Source: Dirofilaria immitis (taxonomy: Eukaryota > Nematoda > Chromadorea > Rhabditida > Onchocercidae). Taken from it: a stretch of DNA of 64,000 bases. Position 1 is the stretch's first letter, and each line of letters opens with the position of its first letter. Position numbers and translations under genes: made by a program. This document shows, in pieces, positions 38,390 through 48,860 of this stretch. The DNA lies in assembly GCA_024305405.1 (NCBI GenBank), contig JAKNDB010000085.1, positions 558,001-622,000 of the forward strand. Direction: 5' to 3'. The notes beneath the pieces were generated by a model that had not been told where the DNA came from, made no database searches, and worked only from the letters and a program-made list of their open reading frames with translations.

Positions 38390-38847
38390 AATATTATTAG
38401 TTTTAGCTTTACTGATTTACTGATAAGTAGTGGTTTAAGTGCATCAGTTGATTATAGTAAGCTATTTCTATAGACAGTAGAATAGAAACTTTGGTGTATA
38501 GTCCTAATGAAGTATTTATAGTTGTTTTAAGTCAAGGTTACTATTCTTATATAGAGGAGAAAAAATCAAAAATATTTCCGTTGATGATGCATTTAGTTGG
38601 AAAATTAGTCCTTATGATAATAAATTACTCATCTTGCCGTTTGAAATTAGTGGTCATACTAATATGATTATTACGACCACAAAAAAAAAGGAATTAAATT
38701 TTTGATCCAATCTCAAGCCAAACTATGATAAACATCCAGATACTAATGTTGAGAAAACAAATCACGATTATTCTATTGAAAAATATATATCTTATGTAAC
38801 ACGTTGTTTATCCTCAAGAGGAAGAGTTTGATATTTATTTTATCTAA
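38373..38847 (+). pseudogene. virB9: Nuclear Wolbachia transfer: virB9 relic, left arm
   Basis: VirB9 is a core-channel component of the type IV secretion system. The relic starts with the ATG pair at 38373 inside the virB8 end and keeps a signal peptide (MMIVYKILLVLALLIY). After a break come SIDSRIETLVYSPNEVF, GYYSYIE, ISVDDAFSWKISPYDNK, LLILPFEISGHTNMIITT and, near the end, YPQEEEFDIYFI. The order and motifs (D-SRI-x-T-xVY-PNxVF, W-x-I-x-P, HTN) are those of the VirB9/TrbG N-terminal domain. Stops and frameshifts interrupt it, and the C-terminal domain is missing after 38,847. Homology assigned by eye, without a search. Confidence 0.85.
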
Positions 38848-38969
38848 AACAAAAAAAAATCTAGTACGAAATTAAAAATCCAAACTTCTCTTAGCTATAT
38901 ATAGCATCGAGATAATTATATCATATTATTCAATGATATTTTTCCTATCAAATTTAGATATGTAACAAA

Positions 38970-39866
38970 AACTTATAAACTTTTCCCATATTCCGAACAA
39001 ATGTAACGCTTCTCACCGCTATGAACCTGCATATGCCCTATTAAAGAGATTTTATGAGTAAAATTTCTTTGACATTCCTGACAATTGTAGAGCAAGTCAC
39101 CGCTATGAATTCGCATATGCTTTTTTAAATTCGATCCATGATTAAAATTTTTCCCACATTCCGAACAATTATAGGGTTTCTTGCCGTTACGAATTCGCAT
39201 ATGAATTTTCAAATCGATAATTGCGAGAAACTTTTCTTGCAAATAGAATAACTATGTGGCTTACTACCGCTATGAGTTAATATATGAATTCTTAAATTGT
39301 TTCTCAGTTTTTTTTCTAGGACATCCAATTTTTTTCGTTTGCTTTTTCCTTTTTCATCCGCTTCTTGAATCGATAAATTGGATAGTTCTCTTTTTCTTCA
39401 TTCATTACTTTACTTAATTTCGTTGATTCATTTTCTGCTTTTTGAATTGATATGTTACATTGATCCACTGCTTTTTTAATATTCATTTCTGGAATTGATA
39501 AGTCTAACAGTTCTGTTTGTTCTTCGTTCATTCCCATCACTGATAAGTCCGGCGGTTCCGTTTGTTCTTCATTTATTTCCATCACTGATAAATCTAGTGT
39601 TCAATTTGTTCTTCATTTATTTCCATCACTAATAAATCTAACAATTCTGTTTTTCTTTACTCAGTTTTAATAAATCTGGCAGCTTTGTCAGTTGTGGTTG
39701 TGCTTCCTCAAATTATGTTATATTATCCATTTCCTTAAAATTTTGAAATCTTGAAAATAATACGGTGTTTAATATAATATATTCTTTTTAATTAACTTAC
39801 CGTTTGAATGTCGCATAATTGAAGAACGACGAAGAAAGAACAGATAAAACGTATGTTGATAAACAT
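38970..39866 (-). pseudogene. C2H2 zinc-finger gene copy D, truncated
   Basis: Minus strand. Exon 1 (39801-39866) encodes MFINIRFICSFFVVLQLC, a signal-peptide-like leader with a GTAAGT donor. Exon 2 carries EPPDLSVMG and ELLDLSIPE repeats, then the Lys-rich KRMKKEKANEKNW segment. Breaks: one base missing near 39,600 (a GAACAC junction where copy E has GAACCG) and loss of most of finger 1, which creates a stop near 39,315. Fingers in frame at 38973-39242 include CSECGKNFNHGSNLKKH, CQECQRNFTHKISLIGH and a degenerate CSEYGKSL that ends the homology. Copy F in the right arm is its mirror. Confidence 0.75.
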
Positions 39867-40289
39867 TTTTGCAATTTCTAAAAAATAATCAAATTCAACA
39901 GTATACAATATGATTACATCGAAGAAATAGCATTATCTGATTGCACGTCACACAAAGGCAAAGGATTCGATCTTAAGAAGAAATTTTTTCTAACAAATGT
40001 TTTTCTAAGTAAATTAGCATTGAAAAATAAAGATATTGCAATCGATATTGGCAAAATATGGTTCACTTACATACTTATATCGTGAGCATGACAAATTATT
40101 CCTATATGAAATCGGCTGCAGATATTGTAAAGCAAAATTTGTAAAACTTACATAACTATAGAAAAAATAATACTGTAGTAGGAAGAAGGTCAAACTTATA
40201 GATTAAAATTTCTAGCAAAAAATTTAATACAATAATAATTTAGTCATTTCTGTCAGCCTCAAATATAACTGTATATATAAATAGTCATT

Positions 40290-40420
40290 CAGGTAGGAGT
40301 GTCAATCCACGCATAATATTAAATAGCAATCCACCACATGTAATAATAAAAGAGGAGATTATTCGGTCAATGTTTAATACCACTGTTTAATCCTTTATAT
40401 CAAAAAAATTTATCTAAATT
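40290..40420. promoter_or_regulatory. Conserved upstream block of copy D
   Basis: Minus-strand version of the family's upstream block: 'gatataaaggattaaacagt' read on the minus strand near 40,410-40,390, then the 'gaccgaataatctcct' and 'gtggattgctatttaat' boxes. Spacing to the copy D ATG is the same as in copies E and F. Role inferred from conservation only. Confidence 0.4.
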
Positions 40421-40984
40421 TCTGTTACTGTATTGTTTGAAATAATTTATGCAAAGCTGTTATATATTTTTTCCATAATTTCATTTAATTTCAATTTTTT
40501 CATATATTCTAAATGAGGCATATTAACGGAAAGATAAAAATCGCATTAATAAATCATCAAAATTTTGAAATGAAAAGAATTAAATAGTAATATTGACTTT
40601 TGCTGCCCATTACATTGATATTACAGAAACAGTTATGATTTTTGCCCCATCGGTTTATGCAAATTTATACAAACATTTTCGATGAGGCTATGAAAAAAGT
40701 TTCCGTTACTTCGCAGAAAATTTACAGTATTCATGATTATCAAATTTTTCAAGCTCGCTTTTTTATGAATCGTTTTTTTATCACCATATTTAGACGAGAA
40801 AAATGTTTGGTATTTTAATGTGAAACATATTGTATTTTCCATGTGCAATTATTTTTAGCAAACAAATAAAAGTTTTATCTGAAATCGATCTTAATAAAGT
40901 CGGATTTTCAAATTTGAAATAATTTCAATATTTCGATATCAACAAATACCTTTCTAGTGATGAATAATTTAACCAGTTGATTTC

Positions 40985-41205
40985 AACTCAATTGGTATGC
41001 AATTTGAAAGCCTGTATGCGAACTCATAGCAGTGATAAGCCACAGAGTTGTTCGACTTGTAAGAAAAGTTCCTCGCAATTGTCGAATTTGAAAACTCATA
41101 TGGGAATTCATAGCGGTGAGATGTCCTACAATTGTTAGGAATGTCAGAGAAATTTCACTCAAAAAAAATTTAAAAAAGCATATGCGAGCTCATAGTGGTG
41201 GGAAA
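40985..41205 (+). pseudogene. Old C2H2 zinc-finger relic
   Basis: Two to three decayed fingers on the plus strand: a finger end (ACMRTHSSDKP), CSTCKKSSSQLSNLKTH with linker IHSGEMSYNC, a TAG within the next finger, then KKHMRAHSGGK. It has the opposite orientation to copy D in the same arm, so it comes from a separate event. Mirror copy at about 52,390-52,610. Confidence 0.7.
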
Positions 41206-41639
41206 ATACAAGAACAGCGGAGTTATTTGCAAAAAAATTTTTTCATCAGAAAAAATTTTCATCCAATACAATTGATTCTATCGCATCCATTTCTGTAATT
41301 TACCAGTGAATAAATGATGATAAAAGTTTTATTACTGGCCTTTAATTCAATCATTTCTGTATTATATAAATTTCACGACAACATTATTCCTAAGATGTAG
41401 CAAATTCAGACGCAACTTATCAGTAAGTCTATATTTAATTGATATATTTTAATACTATATATATATATGTTAGTAGATTTCAAATTTCGAAAATTTTAGA
41501 TTTGGTAAATTTTCATCAACAATTAAGAAAATTGATTATTGGAGAGAGTTGAAGATAATGTTTCACAACAATATTTAAATTCATACACTGACTCTATAAA
41601 TATGAAAAAAAGAAAGAATGGAAATAAAATTGCGCTAAT

Positions 41640-42310
41640 AGTCATGAACACTCAGTAGACAGGGCGATGTTATATCGATGATGCAATTGCACAAAGCTCT
41701 TGAATATATCGCAGTAATGCTATTGAACAGTTTTCTCACGATTTTTTCTATAAAGAAAAAGAATTCAGTTTTGAAATCTTATTTCTCTTTTATCTTTTCT
41801 TCTGCAAGATCAATCATATCTATTTTATTTTAAATAGTTTCTTGGTAATGCGAAATTTCTACAACTTTGTAATTCATCTCACGTAATTCCTGCAAAAAAA
41901 CATTATATTATTTGAAGGGTGGAAATTCCGGACCCACTTGGCAGATGAAACCATTTATGATGTAAAAAGTAGCAGATTTTTCTTAGTTTCTTTTCTATGT
42001 CGAATGCATATTTTTATTGGTATTAACACCCAGAATATTTTACGCCAAATGAAAATGCAATCTGAATAATTTTACTTTCAGAAAGGAGAATCATTCAAGA
42101 CTTCATTTATGATATAGTTTGAAAAATTATATTTCTTTTTGTAATTGCTTTTTCCTTTATTTTTAAATAGAATAAATTCTATTTAAAAATATTTGTTTAA
42201 ATTTGTTTCCATGGATGCTAGTTTAACCATCATCAATGATTCCTGTACCACATGAACTAGAGGTAAACAAGCTGTTATAAATTGGTTTTCGAAATGCATG
42301 TAACAAAAGA
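41640..42310 (-). pseudogene. Relic of two exons of the 61-64 kb coiled-coil gene
   Basis: Diverged copy of about 62,875-63,650. Equivalents of the exon with KNHEKAVQQYYCDVF (here near 41,640-41,755) and of the exon with QLREANYKVVEIS (here near 41,815-41,890) are recognisable with intron sequence between and after them. The second has lost about 33 bp and contains frame-breaking changes. The inner end of the inverted repeat (42,013) falls inside this relic, so the right arm carries only part of it (51,580-51,955). Confidence 0.75.
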
Positions 42311-43800
42311 TATACAAAGATTTCATTTTGAATGAAAGAATAAATTATTGCAATTATTTTAGTAAGCACAACTTTTCCTTATTTAAAATATGTAATAAGT
42401 TAGAAATTCTTTTGAGCATGAAATGAATGACAACGTCAATTCTGTCAAATACGTCTACTGTTAATATTGATCGTTTTTTTGTATCGTTTTAGAAAATAGT
42501 CCAAATCGATAACAATCAGTCAAAACACAGTATATTTTTTAAATCATTAAATGCTTCTATTATTCGGCTAACACATCCCATTGTTCGACTATCCTATTGT
42601 TTGTTGCAAAGAAGGGTTTTTGTTTTGTTTCAGTAAAATGAGTAACATAAGTACTTTGACTGGATAGCGGAAGAAGCGCTTGACCGATTATTATAACTAT
42701 TGTAATACGACCATATAATGATAATTTTTCTATTAACGCAGAGCAGACCGATAACAAAATGATAATATGGGAGCTTCCAGATAATAGCAGAGCAGCTGTT
42801 CCTAAGATTTACAAAAAGAAAAAGGAATCTCTACAATGAGTAAACTGTTTTTATGATGAGGATGTTAACAGTTTTCCAGAGTATTATGACAATATTCATA
42901 TAATACGAAAATATCTTAGTTATCTCGATCTACTTATATTATAAAATATTTCGGTTATTTCTGACATTGCTTGACTAAAATATTATCAATGCTGATTGAA
43001 AATTTCATGCTAGCAATTTCGAAATTTTGTAAGCAACAATTTAATGGATAGTTGTTTACTCATTTAATTCATCGAAGGTTTCCTATTTTTCAAAAACATT
43101 AAAGATTTCTTATTATTCAACTGATAGATAAATTGGAGAAATTTATTGAGAAAATTTATTGAATTTTCCTAAAATCGCTAAGAAATTTAGGGTATTAATC
43201 TAAATCGATAAAAATTATAGAATTGCTCAGAATACAGAAAATTTTTTCAGCAGATCACATAAATTGAAACTCTGCAGTTGATTCATATTGCTAAAAATAT
43301 TTGAATGCTGGTGATAAAAATTACCTCAATTACAAAAGTTTGAAACTTCACATACTGACTCACATCGAGAAATATCGCAACAATTATTGAAAATACGGGA
43401 GAATTTGCTTTTTTGTATATCAAGAAATATCGGAATGTGAAATGAACTTTTTGTTTACAGTACACTTAATCTTCACTAAGTTTGAATATATTATAATATT
43501 ATCTACAAATTCTATCAACTTCTATATCATACAAGTTGACTTTAAAATATGAAAACTTAGTCATAGAGGACGCTTTTTTCCATATGAAATTTCAAATATC
43601 GATATTTTCAAACATTTTCATCGTTAATTATCCATCTCTAAATATAAGTTTAATTCTGGTTAAAATCCGAGCAAAAACGTTGATGAAACCATACAAAAGA
43701 TTTATTAATACAATTTTGTCTTTCCGTTAATATGTTCACATTTAGAATGTATGAAAAAATTGAAATAAAATGAAAATACGGAAAACGTATAGTAGCTTTG
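42311..43800. other. Inner spacer, no gene seen
   Basis: Non-coding AT-rich DNA between the left arm and the copy E upstream block. 42,330-42,610 is a diverged reverse complement of 28,270-28,600, including the mirrored 'ttcggctaacacatcccatt' segment. Open frames here are short and without motifs. Confidence 0.45.
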
Positions 43801-43837
43801 CATAAATTATTTCAAACAACAATTAAGATAAATTTTT

Positions 43838-43960
43838 TTGATGTAAAGGATTAAACAGTGGCGTTAAACATTGACCGAATAATCTCCTCCGTTCATTATT
43901 ACATGTGGTGGATTGCTATTTAATATTATGCGTGGATTGACACTCCTACCTGAACGAGTA
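43838..43960. promoter_or_regulatory. Conserved upstream block of copy E
   Basis: TATA-like 'gatgtaaaggattaaacagt', then 'gaccgaataatctcctccgt' and 'gtggattgctatttaatatt', about 680 bp before the copy E ATG. Same order as at the other copies. Confidence 0.45.
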
Positions 43961-44215
43961 TTAATATATACAGCTAACAGAAATGACCAAATTATTATTG
44001 TATTAAATTTTTGCTAAAAATTTCAATCTATAAGTTTTACTTTATTTATTTATTAGGGAATATTTTCCTGTAAACGTGTTAATAATCGATTCTTGAAAAA
44101 AAGAAAGATTTTCATGATTTTGTAAATATCTTGTGACCTTCTTTCTACGACAGTATTATTTTTTCTATAGTTATGTAAGTTTAACAAATTTTGCTTTACA
44201 ATATCTGCAGCGGAT

Positions 44216-44503
44216 CTCAAATAGGAATAATTTGTCATGCTCACGATATAAGTGTGTAAGCGAACCATATTTTGCCAATATCGATTGCACTATCTTTATT
44301 TTCAAAATCAAATAATGCTATTTCTTCGATGTAATCATGTTGTATACTGTTGAATTACTCTCAAATAGGAATAATTTGTCATGCTCACGATATAAGTATG
44401 TAAGTGAACCATATTTTGCCAATATCGATTCCACTATCTTTATTTTCAAAATCAAATAATGCTATTTCTTCGATGTAATCATATTGTATACTGTTGAATT
44501 TGA
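44216..44503. repeat. 144-bp tandem duplication upstream of copy E
   Basis: Two near-identical units starting at 44,216 and 44,360 ('ctcaaataggaataatttgt' and onward), differing at a few bases. Copies D and F have a single unit, so this is specific to copy E and lies within the 300 bp before its ATG. Confidence 0.85.
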
Positions 44504-44525
44504 TTATTTTTTAGAAATTGCAAAA

Positions 44526-46230
44526 ATGTTTATCAACATACGTTTTATCTGTTCTTTCTTCGTCGTCCTTCAATTATGCGACATTCAAACGGTAAGTTAA
44601 TTAAAAAGAATATATTATATTAAACACCGTATTATTTTCAAGATTTCAAAATTTTAAGGAAGATGGGTAATATAACATAATTTGAGGAAGCACAACCACA
44701 ACTGACAAAGTTGCCCGATTTATTAAAACTGAGTAAAGAACAAACAGAACTGACGGAAGAACAAACAGAACCGTTAGATTTATCAATGTTGGAAATAAAT
44801 GAAGAACAAGCGGAACCGCTGGACTTATCAGTGATGGAAATGAATGACGAACGAACAGAACGGTTAGACTTACTAATTCCAAAAGTGAATATTAGAAAAG
44901 CAGTGGATCAATGTAACATATCAATTCAAAAAGCAGAAAATGAGTTAACGGAATTAAATAAAGTAATGAATGAAGAAAAAGAGAACTATCCAATTTATCG
45001 ATTCAAGAAGCGGATGAAAAGGAAAAAGCAAACGAAAAAAATTGAATGCCCTGTATGCGGAAAAAAACTGAGAAGCAATTTGAGAATTCATATACTAACT
45101 CATAATGGTAGCAAACCACACAATTGTTCAATTTGCAAGAAAAGTTTCTTGCGACTATCGAATTTGAAAGCTCATATGCGAATTCATAACAAAGAGAAAC
45201 CCTACAAATGTTCGGAATGTGGGAAAAATTTTAATCATGCATCGAATTTAAAAACGCATATGCGAATTCATAGCGGTGAGTTGCCCTACAGTTGTGAGGA
45301 ATGTCAAAGAAATTTTTCTCAAAAAGCCACTTTAACAAATCATGTGCAGATTCATAGCCGTAAGAAGCATCACATTTGCTCGGAATGTGGGAAAAGTTTC
45401 GCGCTACTATGGTTTTTGGAAAGGCATATGCGAACTCACAAAGTTGAGAAGATTTACAGTTGTTCACAATGTGAGAAAATTTCTCACAACCCTCGCAAAT
45501 GAATATCCATATGCGAAGTCATACCGGTGACAAGCCTTACAGTTGTTCACAATGTAGGAAAAATTTCTCACATCCCTCGCAATTGAATATCCATATGCGA
45601 AGTCATACCGGTGAGAAGCCTTACAGTTGTTCGATATGTAGGAAAAATTTCTCGCAAGTATCGAATTTCAAAGCCCATATGCGAATTCATGACGGCACGA
45701 AACCCTACAAATGTTCGGAATGTGAGAAAAATTTTACTCAAAAAGTGTTTTTAATAAAACATGTGCGAACTCATACCGGTGAGAAGCCTTACAGTTGTTC
45801 AGAATGTCGGAAAAATTTCTCACAGTCCTCGCAATTGAATGTCCATATTCGAACTCATACCGGTAGGAATCCTTACAGTTGTTCCATATGTGGGAAAAAT
45901 TTCTCGCAAGTATCGAATTTCAAAACCCATATGCGAATTCATGATGGCACGAAACCCTACAAATGTTCGGAATGTGAGAAAAATTTTACTCAAAAGGTGT
46001 GTTTAATAAAACATGTGCGAACTCATACCGGTGAGAAACCTTACAGTTGTTCAGAATGTAGGAAAAATTTCTCGCAATCCTCGCACTTGAAAAAGCATAT
46101 GCAGACTATCCATAAAAAACCATATATTGCTCAGAATGTTGTAATTTTAACAATCATATAGTAACTCATTGCAAGGAGAAGATCATCTTCAATTGTTCTT
46201 TATGCGGTGGTAATTTTAAATCGAAATTTA
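44526..46230 (+). CDS. C2H2 zinc-finger protein with leader and PLDLS repeats, copy E
   Basis: Best-preserved family member. Exon 1 (44526-44591): MFINIRFICSFFVVLQLC, a hydrophobic signal-peptide-like leader, donor GTAAGT. Exon 2 from 44687: EEAQPQLTKLPDLLK, repeats with EPLDLSML and EPLDLSVME (PxDLS is the CtBP corepressor-binding consensus), a Lys/Arg-rich stretch near 45,020 that could act as a nuclear localisation signal, then fingers. The frame runs to a stop near 45,500 because finger 6 has GAAAATTT where its sister has GAAAAATTT. The next frame continues from 45499. I count 13 recognisable fingers, most with H-TGEKPYxC linkers, including a 252-bp three-finger unit in two copies (45,628 and 45,880). 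After finger 13 a TA insertion throws two last degenerate fingers out of frame (stop 46,161). Without the A4/A5 difference it would be a single protein of about 490 residues. Confidence 0.8.
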
Positions 46231-46289
46231 ATTTATAATTTAATTTTAAAATTTTACATAAAGAAGTTTCATATAAAGAAATAAACACT

Positions 46290-46800
46290 TAAAAAGTTTG
46301 AAACTGTAATATACATTGCTGTTACCGACATTGTTGATTATCCATATATTTCATCAATTGAATTCTTACTATTTAATCAATTTTCCATACTTTATTTTTG
46401 TTCTAACTTTATTTATAATAATTTTTCTAATATTATTGTTGTTGCTTAATTATAAATTATTCATTTGTTACTGATATTTTTTTTCATTTAATAAAATTTC
46501 CTCTTTCATGTCTATACATTACATCTATGTTCATCTACTGAAGCATGCACAATACGCAAGCATATAGCATATAGAATATGCAAATGAGTTTTGCTTTATT
46601 AAATCAGATTATTACATATATGATGTACAAAAAGTTTGTTTGAGAGATAAAAATTTTACCCAACTGCAATACTTTTTTACGCAAAACTATACAGCCAAAT
46701 TTATTTTTTATGCAGCCCAAAATTGTAAAATATAGTCATTTTTGAAAATTAAAGAAAATTATCTACTCTATAAAGCAAAAATTTTTTATTTCTTTGCAAT
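46290..46800. repeat. Zinc-finger 3' flank of copy E
   Basis: Direct repeat of 24,490-25,030 with an internal deletion of about 65 bp near 46,752. Continues, diverged, at 47,890-48,180. Non-coding. Confidence 0.7.
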
Positions 46801-47490
46801 TACAGCGAATTATTGAAATTTGTAGAAAATCAAATATTTTAAATTTGAAGATCAGATTTTATTAAGATTGATTCGAGATAAAATTTTTATTCGTTTGCCA
46901 TAAATAATTGTACATAGATATACAAGCGTTTGTTCATTGCTTTTTCTATTCAAAGCCTACAGATGGAAAATCATTTAGTGATTAAAAATTGTTAATTAAT
47001 CATTTTTTGTTGAGAGCTTAGGTTTTCTCTCGAATAAATAGATTATTTCGGAATCTCCTCCGTAAAAAAAAAAAACAATTGTTTCTTTGCGAATTCAAAA
47101 GTTTTTATTTTAAATATCGTTTTAATCAAGCAAGCCATACTTATTTAAACAGATCCTACTGACTGTCTATTCTTTTCATAGATCAAAAAATAAATAAATA
47201 ATTTAAGTGACATTGCATAACTATCAATGCTTATACTTCTAGCAGTATTATAATTAATATGCAATGCATTATATTTAGCAATTTCTAGAATTTCAAATAG
47301 TATATTGTTTTGAATGACTTATTATATATGGGAATATACTATCGTTATATCTTGTCTGTCATTAGGATAATAGAATTTTTGATTAGCGATGACTATCTTT
47401 TTGGGACTGTGCTAATTGTCGTTTTAATTTTCTACCGCTATGAATCTTTGAATAGAAGTTGCGTCGCATATTTAAGAATCATAAAGCAAC

Positions 47491-47742
47491 TCATGAACAG
47501 AAATATTGAGAATCGTTTGCGAAAACTCGATATGAATAAAAGGAGTGTGCGTCGATTTCCTTAAATTCAACTGCGGCATGTAATGCTTCCAGCTCATTGA
47601 CTGCAAAAAGTATATGAAGGAATGATTCATTAATAAATGGGTCTCGATCCACGAATGGAAATCCATCTACGGAATCAATCGATCCAAGTGTTGCTAGTGG
47701 AGAATTTTGCTGAGCAATGCAATGTCGTTTCAGCGTAAACAA
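47491..47742 (-). pseudogene. Orphan coding-like segment, unrecognised
   Basis: An open minus-strand frame of 83 codons with coding-like composition: NSPLATLGSIDSVDGFPFVD, then DPFINESFLHILFAVNELE and AAVEFKEIDAHSFYSYRVF. Asp/Glu/Pro content is unusual for the surrounding AT-rich noise. I do not recognise it, and no splice partners are evident. An internal TTTTTGCAG could be an acceptor. It could be one exon of an older gene caught in the spacer. Confidence 0.35.
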
Positions 47743-48589
47743 AGATGAACAAGTCCTAAATTCAAATTCTAATCACCTTGTTAAGTAATAGTTTAATATG
47801 TTAAAATTTGAAAAGTGCACCTAAAACAATGAATTCTGATTTCACTCGCTGGATGTCCTCTCGAACACCTTTCCATGTGCAACTAACCACACTAACCTTT
47901 ATAATTTCTAATTTATTTTTGCTTTTCTCTTTTAACTGATAAAATATTCTTGAAAGTATATTTGCAGGATATTTTATTAATTTGAGAATAATCCATTCCT
48001 TGTTCTCTTTTTTAAGATAATGTTTTATTCATATATTATTATGGGAGATGATAATTAATGTTTAGAAATAGGAATTAATGTTTTTGCCGAGTTTTTTTTT
48101 ATCTTTTAATTACACTAATCCAAAGACTCAGCTTTCATCAGTAAATGTTTTTTTTAAAACTCCCATACACTTGTTCTTTTGAAAAATTTTCTTTTAAAAT
48201 AAAAAAAAATTTCCATACATTTGTTCTTAGTATTGACTTCTCACAGTTTAGAGGAGTGACGACGCTTTGTGCAAAATCGTAATTATGACAAAAATGATGA
48301 ATTTTGATATCTTGGCAGTACACAACTACCAAATCAAAGTAAAAATCATTAGTTTTATTAATTAAAAATAGCCATTTTAATAACAAATTTAATATCTATC
48401 TAATTTTTTTCACAAAGTATTTCTGACCATAGTTCCGAAATAGATGTTAAAAATATATTGCATGCTGATTTAAAAAAAAAGAATTGAACATACTGTTAAA
48501 GTCACCGATACAATAAAATTTATCCAACTTTATCGAATTAAATTATTTTCAGATACAGAAGCGAATATAGTTTAGCAATACGATTATGA

Positions 48590-48860
48590 ACACTAGATTG
48601 GACCAACAAAAAATTGATCAAAAAATGTTTCCTGATGCTCGATTGATGGTATTCTTATTTCAAAACGAATTGGAGTAAGCAAAGAAAATATTTTGAATTT
48701 AAAATTTGGAATAAATTTTGCTGTTAACAAAATTTTACAAGAAATTTTAGGACTAGCATGTATTGCACTTGAATTACAAATTAGCAATGTAGGAGATCGA
48801 GACATAATCAATGATCTTCGAAATGGTTGGAAAATTTGCAGAATTAGCTTGGTTTAGTGG
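48590..48860 (+). pseudogene. Orphan coding-like segment, frame broken
   Basis: Plus strand. One frame gives NTRLDQQKIDQKMFPDARLM, then a 1-2 base shift near 48,650 leads to GILISKRIGVSKENILNLKF, INFAVNKILQEILGLACIAL and VGDRDIINDLRNGWK before a stop. It looks like a conserved globular protein fragment. I cannot name the family. Given the Wolbachia relics nearby it should be tested for bacterial origin as well as for a nematode gene. Confidence 0.35.

Larger units (their letters stand above)
37014..42013. repeat. Large inverted repeat, left arm inner part
   Basis: Reverse complement of 51,580-56,589. Start ('attctgtgtagtcc') and end ('cgaatgcatattt') are sharp against the right arm. Contents, in order: an AT-rich internal repeat, the Wolbachia-derived virB8-virB9 relic, zinc-finger copy D, an older zinc-finger relic, and part of a coiled-coil gene relic. 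The arms differ by scattered single bases and homopolymer lengths, for example A6 versus A5 inside copies D and F. Confidence 0.9.

Noticed and set aside
37870..38847. Mitochondrial DNA insertion (NUMT) as the source of the bacterial-looking relic
   Set aside because: The motifs and gene order are VirB8 then VirB9 with an overlapping start. Animal mitochondrial genomes carry no such genes.
47310..47564. Plus-strand open frame of 84 codons
   Set aside because: Overlaps the more coding-like minus-strand segment. Composition is ordinary for translated AT-rich DNA.
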